Assembly: GCF_037861325.1 (NCBI RefSeq)
Contig: NZ_JAFELW010000007.1
Source: Riemerella anatipestifer_F
GTDB lineage: Bacteria > Bacteroidota > Bacteroidia > Flavobacteriales > Weeksellaceae
Length of the DNA: 64,000 bases
Reading direction: 5' to 3' (one strand)
Shown here: piece after piece, positions 41,862-49,459 of the stretch
Layout of the letters: every line of letters starts with the position of its first letter
How positions within the stretch are numbered: position 1 is the first letter of the stretch
Translations under genes and position numbers: made by a program
The notes under the pieces: model-generated
What the model saw: the letters and a program-made list of their open reading frames with translations, nothing else
The model's database searches: none
What the model was told of the DNA's origin: nothing

Positions 41862-43697
41862 TTAATCAAAGTTTTGTAGCTCTACCAACTTTTTGTAAAC
41901 ACCGTTTCTAGCCATTAAATCGTTGTGGTTGCCTTGTTCTATTACCTTGCCTTTTTCCATTACTAGGATTAAGTCGGCTTTTTGTATGGTGGACAGTCGG
42001 TGGGCAATGATGAGCGAGGTTCTGTTCTCCATCATTTTTTCTAAGGCATCTTGTACGGCTCTCTCGCTTTCTGTGTCTAGGGCAGAGGTAGCTTCGTCTA
42101 AAATCATCACAGGTGGATTTTTGAGTACCGCTCTTGCGATGGATATTCTTTGCTTTTGTCCTCCTGATAATTTATTGCCATCATCGCCTATATTGGTGTT
42201 GTACCCTTCGGATAGGTGTTCTATAAATTGGTGTGCGTTGGCTATTTTAGCCGCAGCGATGACTTCTTCTTTGGAAGCATCTGGTTTACCCATTAAGATA
42301 TTATTATAGACTGTATCGTTAAACAATACCGACTCTTGCGTAACCATTCCTAGCAGACTTCGGTAGTCTTTTAGTTTTAAATCTTTGATGTTGTTGCCAT
42401 CTACTTCTATGCTTCCTTTATTAACATCGTAGAATCTTGCCAAGAGATTAGCGACAGTAGTTTTACCACTTCCAGACTGACCCACCAATGCCACGGTTTT
42501 CCCTTTTGGTAAAGACATAGAGAAGTCCTCTAAAATCTTATGGTCTTGGTCGTAGAAAAAGCTGATATTCCTAAACTCAATGCTGTGGTTGAGATTTTGG
42601 ATAGCAACAGGATTGGCAGTTTCTTCCACTTTTAAATCATAATCTAAAACTTCCGAAACTCTCTCTAGACTTGCCATTCCACTTTGTATAGATGATATGG
42701 AGTTAGACAGTTGTTTAGCAGGAGCAAGGATTTGGTAGAAAATCCCTAGGAAAATAAGGAAGGTTGCAGGGTCGTTATTAGTTCCGTTGATAACGCTGAT
42801 ACCAGAAAACCAAGCGATAAGTAACATCGTGATAGACCCCAAAAACTCACTCATTGGAGAGGCAAGTTCTCGTCTTCGGCTCATACCTATGGCATATTTT
42901 TGCCAAAGATTGGTAGTGGTATCAAATCTTTTTTCTAGGATTTTATCGGCATTAAATATTTTAATGACTTTGGAAGATTTTAAGGTTTCATCTACTAAGG
43001 AGAATAAGTTGCCGAGTTCCTCTTGAGCCGAGTTGGCTTGTCTTTTTAAACTTTTACCAACCCACGAAATCAGCCAACCCATAATAGGGAAGACGATGAG
43101 CGAAAACAGGGTAAGCTGGGCATCTAGTAAAAAGAGTGCGATGAGAGAAAAAATAATCATAAACGGGGCGTTTACAATATCTACCAAGGCTCCCATAATA
43201 CCGCCTTCTACCGCTCCTACATCGTTAGAGATTCTAGACATCATATCGCCTTTCCTTTGTTCTGTAAAGAAAGAAACAGGGAGTTTTAGGAATTTGTGAT
43301 AGATGGCACTTCTTAAATCTTTAGTAATCCCCACACGGTAGTTTACAAGGAGAAAAGACCCAAAGTACCTAGAGATATTACGAAGCAAAAACGCTACTCC
43401 TGTAATCACGCATACCCATGCCAGAACGGTGCTACCGCCATAAATATCGTTATATACTTGTATTTTATAATAAACTAAATCTTTTAAGTAGCCAAAATAA
43501 TTACTCATATTGCCATCGTAGATGGGTTCTTTGGTGGTGTCTATTTTATCTAATCTTAGGATAATCCTTAAAACAGGGAGCATAGAAAGCACCGAAAATA
43601 TCTGAAGTACAGAGTACAAAATATTAAAAAACATACTTCCCCAAAGGTACTTTTGATGTGGTTTGGCAAAGCTTAAAATTCTATGTAAAGGTTTCAT
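41862..43697 (-). CDS. ABC exporter, MsbA/MDR-like (permease-ATPase fusion)
   Basis: A half-transporter that works as a homodimer in the inner membrane, possibly for lipid A core or other lipids. ATG 43697 (MKPLHRILSFAKPHQKYL) gives 611 residues; the upstream in-frame ATG adds a non-family leader that runs into the spacer. The first 340 residues hold six helices. The ATPase shows VGQSGSGKTTVANLL (Walker A), LSGGQKQR (signature), PVMILDEATSALD (Walker B) and AHRLST (switch His). No adjacent partner gene, so the substrate is undetermined. Confidence 0.88.
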   Translation of the reverse strand: MKPLHRILSFAKPHQKYLWGSMFFNILYSVLQIFSVLSMLPVLRIILRLDKIDTTKEPIYDGNMSNYFGYLKDLVYYKIQVYNDIYGGSTVLAWVCVITGVAFLLRNISRYFGSFLLVNYRVGITKDLRSAIYHKFLKLPVSFFTEQRKGDMMSRISNDVGAVEGGIMGALVDIVNAPFMIIFSLIALFLLDAQLTLFSLIVFPIMGWLISWVGKSLKRQANSAQEELGNLFSLVDETLKSSKVIKIFNADKILEKRFDTTTNLWQKYAIGMSRRRELASPMSEFLGSITMLLIAWFSGISVINGTNNDPATFLIFLGIFYQILAPAKQLSNSISSIQSGMASLERVSEVLDYDLKVEETANPVAIQNLNHSIEFRNISFFYDQDHKILEDFSMSLPKGKTVALVGQSGSGKTTVANLLARFYDVNKGSIEVDGNNIKDLKLKDYRSLLGMVTQESVLFNDTVYNNILMGKPDASKEEVIAAAKIANAHQFIEHLSEGYNTNIGDDGNKLSGGQKQRISIARAVLKNPPVMILDEATSALDTESERAVQDALEKMMENRTSLIIAHRLSTIQKADLILVMEKGKVIEQGNHNDLMARNGVYKKLVELQNFD

Positions 43698-43764
43698 TAA
43701 ATCTTTTATATATGCTACAAAAATAAGTTTTTTTATCTGTTGTAGGAAATCTTTAAAATTTGAT

Positions 43765-43804
43765 AAAAAAAACAGTCTTAGAAAATGAATTCTAAAACTG
43801 TTTT
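43765..43804 (-). terminator. Terminator after the DUF4293 gene
   Basis: AAAACAGT (43769-43776) pairs with ACTGTTTT (43797-43804), and TTAGAA with TTCTAA inside it with one mismatch between. The minus-strand copy has a run of T after the stem. It separates the DUF4293 gene from the ABC gene. Confidence 0.75.
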
Positions 43805-43830
43805 CACTCAAAATAAAAATCGTTGTGAGT

Positions 43831-44223
43831 TTATCGAAGTCTGTCCACAGATTTTACAAGCCTTTCGTCTTTCGCTATATACACATTTGCGATAAGCAAA
43901 CATACAATAGAGATAAACGCAAACAGTGGCTCAATACCTTTCTCAGGAAAATCTATTCCTCCAGGTAAGTTTAGTAACCAGTAAATCAATACACCTATCA
44001 ACAAAGCGTTTATAAAAATGCTGATGCGGTTCAGCATCATTTGTCTTTTTCTATTTTTAAAACTGAAAATACTAAGAGATAGAAGTACTATCAGTAATCC
44101 GCAACCTAATAGAATAGGGAGATTCCCCATAGTCATAACCTCTACATCTTGAGATGATACAAAAAGAAATACAGCTCCCATAGTAGCCAAAAACATCCAA
44201 ATAGTTTGTATTCTTTGAAGCAT
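43831..44223 (-). CDS. DUF4293 membrane protein
   Basis: A 130-residue protein with four hydrophobic segments, starting MLQRIQTIWMFLATMGAVFL, the conserved opening of DUF4293, and ending VYIAKDERLVKSVDRLR. It faces rho across a spacer with interlocked divergent promoters, a neighbourhood often seen for this family in Flavobacteriia, from recollection rather than a search. Function unknown. Confidence 0.82.
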   Translation of the reverse strand: MLQRIQTIWMFLATMGAVFLFVSSQDVEVMTMGNLPILLGCGLLIVLLSLSIFSFKNRKRQMMLNRISIFINALLIGVLIYWLLNLPGGIDFPEKGIEPLFAFISIVCLLIANVYIAKDERLVKSVDRLR

Positions 44224-44254
44224 CGGTTTAGTTGTATAGTTTTAAATTGTAGTG

Positions 44255-44287
44255 CAAAAATAGGAATAATTTTTTGTATTTGTCAAA
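44255..44287 (-). promoter_or_regulatory. Promoter for the DUF4293 gene
   Basis: Minus strand TTTG (44284-44287), 21 bases, then TATTTTTG (44255-44262). Predicted start about 25 bases before the ATG at 44223. It overlaps the rho promoter on the other strand. Confidence 0.65.
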
Positions 44288-44302
44288 AATAATGTAGATT
44301 TG
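44273..44302 (+). promoter_or_regulatory. Promoter for rho
   Basis: TTTG (44273-44276), 18 bases, then TAGATTTG (44295-44302). Transcription from about 44309 gives a leader of roughly 97 nt, long for this window, containing CTCTTAC and GTAGAG, which can pair. Rho leaders are autoregulated in some bacteria. Confidence 0.65.
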
Positions 44303-44405
44303 CAGTACAAATTCAGTATAAGCTCTTACTTAACTCTTGGGTAGAGTGACACTTTTTAGATTAAATAATCCACATTTTTAAATATTACAGAAATATAATT
44401 CAATT

Positions 44406-46103
44406 ATGTTTGATATAGAAACCCTTGAGGCTAAATCTTCGGCTGAACTTACGAAGATTGCTAAAGATTTAGGCATTAAAACAGGTAGGGGGGCTACAAT
44501 GAAAGATAAAGTTTATGCTATTTTAGATTTTCAAGCCTCTAATCCACAACAAACTAAAGACTATTATAACTCTACGGAGATAGTTAGTGAAAAGAAAGAG
44601 AATCATCAAACTCAAGAAGACTCTCAAGCGGTAGAGAAAACAACAAATAGGAGAGGAAAAAGGACTCCAAAAGCAGATAATACAGTTAAGGCAGTAGAAA
44701 CTAAAGATGTTGAAACTTTACAAGTTGAAGAGGTTTCTACAGAGAATACTAAAGGGGAACAACAAGAATCTAACTCTCAGAGAAAGACTCAAAGAAAGCG
44801 AGTGAAGAAAAAAACGGAGCAAACATCAATACCTGAGAATGCTAAGGAGGCTGATACTCCAGTGGAGGTAGAGGCTAAAGAAGATAAACCTCACCCACAA
44901 CAACAATCTAAGAAACACAAAAATCAATCACAGTCTAATACTAATCACAAAGAAAAGAACGAACAGGAAACAGAGAAGTCCTTTAATTTTGATAATTTAA
45001 TCACTATAGAAGGAGTGCTTGAAATTCTGCCTGATAACTACGGTTTCTTGCGTTCTGCCGATTTTAATTATATTTCTTCTCCAGACGATGTTTATGTTTC
45101 TACTAATCAGATTAGAAGCTACGGGCTAAAAACGGGAGATACGGTAAAAGGAACAGTAAGACTTCCTAAAGAAGGAGAAAAATATTTCTCTTTACAAAAG
45201 CCATTAGAGGTTAATGGTAGAGACCTTAGTTTCATTAAAGACCGTGTGTCTTTTGAACATTTAACACCGTTGTTTCCTCAAGAGAAATTTAATTTAACAG
45301 GGGCTAATACTACTACATCTACTAGAGTGGTGGATTTGTTCGCTCCGATAGGTAAAGGGCAAAGAGCTATGATTGTCGCTCAGCCTAAAACTGGTAAAAC
45401 TATGCTTCTTAAGGATATAGCTAACTCTATATCGGCTAATCACCCAGAGGCTTATATGATGATTTTGCTGATAGACGAACGCCCTGAAGAGGTTACTGAT
45501 ATGCAAAGAAGTGTAAATGCGGAGGTAATAGCTTCTACTTTTGACGAGTCTGCAGAAAAACACGTGAAGGTGGCTAATCTAGTGCTTTCTAAAGCTCAAA
45601 GAATGGTAGAATGTGGGCACGATGTGGTAATTTTGTTAGACTCTATCACGCGTTTAGCAAGAGCTTACAATACAGTAACACCTGCTTCTGGTAAGATACT
45701 TTCTGGTGGGGTAGATGCCAACGCTTTACATAGACCTAAAAGATTTTTTGGGGCGGCAAGAAAGATAGAAGGTGGAGGTTCACTTACCATTATTGCAACG
45801 GCTCTTATAGATACGGGGTCTAAAATGGACGAGGTGATTTTTGAAGAGTTTAAAGGGACAGGTAATATGGAACTGGTTCTAGATAGAAAGATAGCAAATA
45901 AGAGAATTTTCCCAGCAGTAGATATTACGGCGTCTAGTACTAGAAGAGATGACCTTCTTCATGATGAAATTACCCAACAACGCATGTGGATTTTGAGAAA
46001 ATATCTTTCTGATATGAACCCTGTAGAAGCAATGGAGTTTGTTCAGAAACAAATGAAGGGTACTCAAAGTAATGAGGAATTCTTGATGTCTATGAATAAG
46101 TAA
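44406..46103 (+). CDS. rho: Transcription termination factor Rho
   Basis: A hexameric RNA helicase that terminates transcription. Its 565 residues are in order: Rho N-terminal domain (about 1-45, LEAKSSAELTKIAKDLGIKT), a long Lys/Glu/Gln/Thr-rich disordered insert (about 58-190), an RNA-binding cold-shock fold (EGVLEILPDNYGFLRSADF), and the ATPase with Walker A QPKTGKT near 325, Walker B VVILLDSITRLARAYN near 407 and the Q/R loops around GGVDANALHRPKRFFGAARK. It is longer than the E. coli protein (419) because of the insert, as is common in Bacteroidota. Confidence 0.97.
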   Translation: MFDIETLEAKSSAELTKIAKDLGIKTGRGATMKDKVYAILDFQASNPQQTKDYYNSTEIVSEKKENHQTQEDSQAVEKTTNRRGKRTPKADNTVKAVETKDVETLQVEEVSTENTKGEQQESNSQRKTQRKRVKKKTEQTSIPENAKEADTPVEVEAKEDKPHPQQQSKKHKNQSQSNTNHKEKNEQETEKSFNFDNLITIEGVLEILPDNYGFLRSADFNYISSPDDVYVSTNQIRSYGLKTGDTVKGTVRLPKEGEKYFSLQKPLEVNGRDLSFIKDRVSFEHLTPLFPQEKFNLTGANTTTSTRVVDLFAPIGKGQRAMIVAQPKTGKTMLLKDIANSISANHPEAYMMILLIDERPEEVTDMQRSVNAEVIASTFDESAEKHVKVANLVLSKAQRMVECGHDVVILLDSITRLARAYNTVTPASGKILSGGVDANALHRPKRFFGAARKIEGGGSLTIIATALIDTGSKMDEVIFEEFKGTGNMELVLDRKIANKRIFPAVDITASSTRRDDLLHDEITQQRMWILRKYLSDMNPVEAMEFVQKQMKGTQSNEEFLMSMNK

Positions 46104-46128
46104 ATTAATTTTAAATAATATATATTCG

Positions 46129-46166
46129 AAACCATCTTAGAGAAATACCCTAAGGTGGTTTTTTAT
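46129..46166 (+). terminator. Terminator after rho
   Basis: ACCATCTTAG (46131-46140) pairs with CTAAGGTGGT (46150-46159) around a 9-base loop, followed by TTTTTATTTT. Confidence 0.85.
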
Positions 46167-46206
46167 TTTGACAGATGAGTAATCTTTACAGCAAATTAAA
46201 TTTCTG

Positions 46207-46231
46207 TATTTTTGCAGTTGATATACTTTTG
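46207..46231 (+). promoter_or_regulatory. Two candidate -7 elements before the small OMP gene
   Basis: TATTTTTG (46207-46214) and TACTTTTG (46224-46231) both match TAnnTTTG. Neither has an obvious TTTG at 17-23 bases. The first leaves a leader of about 22 bases to the ATG at 46243. Confidence 0.4.
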
Positions 46232-46242
46232 CAGTGAAAAAT

Positions 46243-46743
46243 ATGTTTATAAATAAAACTAAAACTATTTTGTTAGTTTTAGTATCAGTCTTGTTTGGAT
46301 TGTTCTATACCAAAGCCCAAAATAAAATGGCAACACACCCGATGATATTTGTAGGGTATAATTATCAAAATGCTAATTTTGGAGAGGTAGGAGGAAGACT
46401 TTTATTTCTAAAGAAAGATAATATTATGTACCGATTGGGAGCTTCTGCTATGTCGGGGAATCCTAACGGAAAGTTTGCGGTAATTCCTAAATTACAGGGA
46501 GATATTTTATTTAACTTTCAGGAAGATAAAACGCTTAATCATTCTTATTACGGTCTAATAGGTATAGAAACTACCACTAAATATTTTGCTCCAAAGGTAG
46601 GGCTTAGTTTCTTTGGAATACTAGATTTTACCACGGGATACGCTTTCCAAATTCCTAATCAGACAGTTAATGATAAATCTTTAAAAGGGTTTAATGTGGG
46701 GGTAGGTTTAAATATTCCGGTGCATTTAAAATTAAAGCTTTAA
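46243..46743 (+). CDS. Small outer-membrane-like protein of unknown function
   Basis: 166 residues with a signal peptide (hydrophobic FINKTKTILLVLVSVLFGLF, cleaved after about YTKAQ). The remainder alternates like a small beta barrel (PMIFVGYNYQNANFGEVGGR, DILFNFQEDKTLNHSYYGLI, FNVGVGLNIPVHLKLKL). I do not recognise a family. A GTG three codons upstream is the alternative start. It precedes the GT-C-like gene by 26 bases and may share its transcript. Confidence 0.65.
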   Translation: MFINKTKTILLVLVSVLFGLFYTKAQNKMATHPMIFVGYNYQNANFGEVGGRLLFLKKDNIMYRLGASAMSGNPNGKFAVIPKLQGDILFNFQEDKTLNHSYYGLIGIETTTKYFAPKVGLSFFGILDFTTGYAFQIPNQTVNDKSLKGFNVGVGLNIPVHLKLKL

Positions 46744-46769
46744 TTATTCTATCTATTTAATCAAAGTAA

Positions 46770-48290
46770 ATGATTTTCAATATGAGGCAAAACCGTTCAT
46801 TTTTTAGTTCTTATTTTTTTCTATTACTTATAACATTATTGATAAAAATACCTTTTTTATTTACACATCATATTCAAGAAGATGCGTTTATCACTTGGAA
46901 TGTAGCACAAAACCTTATAGATTATGGTGTGATAGGTTTTAATGGAGAGGAGCCTATATCTGCATCTACCACGCATTTGTATGTGTTTTTGTCTGCTTTT
47001 TTTCAGCTTATTTCGGGGGAATACTTTGTCTATGTTATCCTACTAGTAAATTCGTTTTTGTTTGGACTAGGTAGTATTTTTTTAGGTAAAGTTTTCTTTT
47101 CCGAAAGAAAACAGCTGTTTTGGTTTGTAATTTTACTCAACCTATTACCACCTTCTATTACTGCTTCTGTACTAGGTATGGAGTATGGCTTGCTATTTTT
47201 TCTTTATACCATTTTTATATACTACGCTGTTGTTAAGAATAAAAATATAGTATATTTCATTTTGCCTATTTTATTAATATGGACGCGACTAGACACGGTA
47301 ATATTTTTAGGGATTTTAGGATTACTTCTTTTAATATTTACTCGTAAAATAAATCCTTATTTCTTTTTTGGCGGTCTTTTAGGATTGGGAAGTGTGTTGT
47401 TATTTAATTATTTGTATTTTGGAGATATTGTTAATCACACTATTGTAGCTAAGAAAATAGCTTACCCTGCACCTGCTGAATTTAGTATTAAAGCTTTTTT
47501 TCATCAATTAGCTTATTATGGAGGATATCTTAAAATATCAGGGACTCTAATGATGGCTGTATTTTATCTTTATTTTGTATTTGCAGTGGGGCTTTTAATA
47601 TATGTTGTACAAAGAGAATTTGATACTAATAAAAGAAGAGTATTGCTTATGATATTTACATTCGCGGTTACAAAAATTACCATATTTGTGTTTTTGAGAG
47701 CTCATTTTGATTGGTATTACTGGTTGCCTAGAGTATTTATGGCAGCCGTTGTAGTGTATTTTATAGTAAGGTATTTGCTGAGTTACAAAATCAGCCGATT
47801 GTTATTGCCTATATTATTTTTAGGATTTGGAGCATTTCAGTATTTGCAATCACTAAGTATTGGTTATATGGAATATACTCAAAGAATACAAATGGTGAAA
47901 GATTTAGAAAAAATGGGTGCAAATAAAAATGAAAGTATCGTTCTAGAACCTGCAGGCAAAATTCCTTTTTATACAAGGCTTAAAACTTGGGACGAGGTAG
48001 GATTAGTAGATAAAAAAATGACTAACGAAATGATAGCTAATTTTGATTATGCGTGGATAAATCTAATTAATAAATATCACCCTACTTATATACTAACCAT
48101 AGGCGTAAAGGCTGGAGAAAATGGACTTTATAGAATGTCTGCTACACAAAAAGAAAAGTTTGATAAAGAATATACTTTACTTAAAGAATATCCTATTAAA
48201 GAGGTTCATCAATCTGCACCTTTTCTTATTAACACTGTGTATAATATTCGTCCTATAGGACAAAACTATTTTTTATATAAAAAGAAGTGA
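46770..48290 (+). CDS. Multi-pass membrane protein, GT-C glycosyltransferase-like
   Basis: A 506-residue protein with about 10-11 hydrophobic segments. After the first helix comes HHIQEDAFITWNVAQNL, an acidic ED motif in the first periplasmic loop, then GFNGEEPISASTTHLYVF. This is the layout of GT-C enzymes that use polyprenyl-phosphate sugars (ArnT/AftB type), where that acidic pair is catalytic. The C-terminal 120 residues are extracytoplasmic (EPAGKIPFYTRLKTWDEVGL). The donor and acceptor are unknown. The start codon could be 46770 or the ATG at 46782. No other glycan gene is adjacent. Confidence 0.65.
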   Translation: MIFNMRQNRSFFSSYFFLLLITLLIKIPFLFTHHIQEDAFITWNVAQNLIDYGVIGFNGEEPISASTTHLYVFLSAFFQLISGEYFVYVILLVNSFLFGLGSIFLGKVFFSERKQLFWFVILLNLLPPSITASVLGMEYGLLFFLYTIFIYYAVVKNKNIVYFILPILLIWTRLDTVIFLGILGLLLLIFTRKINPYFFFGGLLGLGSVLLFNYLYFGDIVNHTIVAKKIAYPAPAEFSIKAFFHQLAYYGGYLKISGTLMMAVFYLYFVFAVGLLIYVVQREFDTNKRRVLLMIFTFAVTKITIFVFLRAHFDWYYWLPRVFMAAVVVYFIVRYLLSYKISRLLLPILFLGFGAFQYLQSLSIGYMEYTQRIQMVKDLEKMGANKNESIVLEPAGKIPFYTRLKTWDEVGLVDKKMTNEMIANFDYAWINLINKYHPTYILTIGVKAGENGLYRMSATQKEKFDKEYTLLKEYPIKEVHQSAPFLINTVYNIRPIGQNYFLYKKK

Positions 48291-48292
48291 AA

Positions 48293-48331
48293 TAAAAAAG
48301 GCAGCTCACTCCCACAAAAGAGTTAGCTGCC
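48293..48331 (-). terminator. Terminator after the phytase gene
   Basis: GGCAGCT (48300-48306) pairs with AGCTGCC (48325-48331), extended by ACTC/GAGT inside. The T tract is on the minus strand only (from AAAAAA at 48293), so it serves the phytase gene. Confidence 0.85.
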
Positions 48332-48389
48332 CATTTACAATGAAAAAACTATTTAAAATAAAGGGTTTATATTGTATATTACCGATGGT

Positions 48390-49433
48390 TTATTCTCTAA
48401 TATCCTTTTGCAGAATTCTTTCCTCAATATCTCGCCAATCGTAGATGTGAAATACTTTGCCATTGCTCATAGCTACAAATATGCCTTTGGGAAATTTGTC
48501 TCCAAAGTTTACAGCTGAAGCCTCAGAACCATCACTTTCTTTAGTAGATACTGGGATTTCTGCTATTTTCCCTGTCGTTGGTTTTTCTCTTCTATAAACA
48601 TTAAAAGTGTCAGCCTGTTGGTTAGAAACGAGTATATAGCCAGTATTAGATGAGGTAGGATAAATGGAAATACCTTCTATATCCGATAAGAAATCTCCTT
48701 GTCCAAAAACGGCTACAGATTGGTTCCCTTTTTCAGGGTCTGCATAGTATTGGTGTATGCCGTATTGCTCATCAGAATAATAGATGTAGCCCAGCTCGTC
48801 ATCTACAGCTATGGCTTCTATTTCTTTAATGCCACTATATTTCCCAAACTTTCTTACAAGTTCTCCTGTTATTTTACCGTTTTTTTCTACCAATTTGTAT
48901 TGCCAAAGATAATTGTCTTTTGGTCCTGATTTTCTACCTACAATAGCATACATAATGCCTGTAGATGGATTTTTATAAATAGATATTCCCATTGGGCTAC
49001 GATGTTCCTCACCATCGAAAACAGAGAATGCTCCAACTTCTTTCATACTCGGTAGCGAAAATATTCTTACTTGATTTCGTTCTCGCTCGGTTGTAAGAGC
49101 AATATCTATTGTTTGGTCTCCTAGTTTAAAACCATATTCAATATCTACATTGTTTGGTCGTTTAATATCTGTAACTTTATTTACGATAACTCCATCCAGG
49201 TTGAAAACAAATAGCCCTCCATCAGAGTCTTTATCTGTTCCTATAATTAGGCTTTTGCTCGTATCTTCAGGGTGTACCCAAATGGCAGGGTCGTCTGTAT
49301 CGTGTTTTACTTGTTGAGTAATAACTTTAGGTTTAACAACATTTACTCTACTTTCGGTAGATTTGGATATAGATGTACATTGGTGGCTAGATAATAATAA
49401 GGCTAATACGGCTGTTGTGATTGTAGTTTTCAT
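48390..49433 (-). CDS. Beta-propeller phytase (BPP)
   Basis: Releases phosphate from phytate, a Ca2+-dependent secreted or periplasmic enzyme. Its 347 residues start with a hydrophobic signal (MKTTITTAVLALLLSSHQCT; the Cys lacks a good lipobox). DDPAIWVHPEDTSKSLIIG (47-65), RPNNVDIEYGF, GIKEIEAIAVDDELGYIYYS and SDIEGISIYPTSSNTGYILV are the BPP blade motifs with the calcium and phosphate acid residues. The TonB receptor gene lies 26 bases upstream on the same strand, so the two are probably cotranscribed for phytate use. Confidence 0.9.
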   Translation of the reverse strand: MKTTITTAVLALLLSSHQCTSISKSTESRVNVVKPKVITQQVKHDTDDPAIWVHPEDTSKSLIIGTDKDSDGGLFVFNLDGVIVNKVTDIKRPNNVDIEYGFKLGDQTIDIALTTERERNQVRIFSLPSMKEVGAFSVFDGEEHRSPMGISIYKNPSTGIMYAIVGRKSGPKDNYLWQYKLVEKNGKITGELVRKFGKYSGIKEIEAIAVDDELGYIYYSDEQYGIHQYYADPEKGNQSVAVFGQGDFLSDIEGISIYPTSSNTGYILVSNQQADTFNVYRREKPTTGKIAEIPVSTKESDGSEASAVNFGDKFPKGIFVAMSNGKVFHIYDWRDIEERILQKDIRE

Positions 49434-49459
49434 TTTGCTAAATTACAATTTAATAAAAA

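Noticed and set aside
41923..43299. Several plus-strand ORFs of 79-128 codons opposite the MsbA-like gene
   Set aside because: All lie antisense to a gene with intact Walker and signature motifs, so they are shadows.
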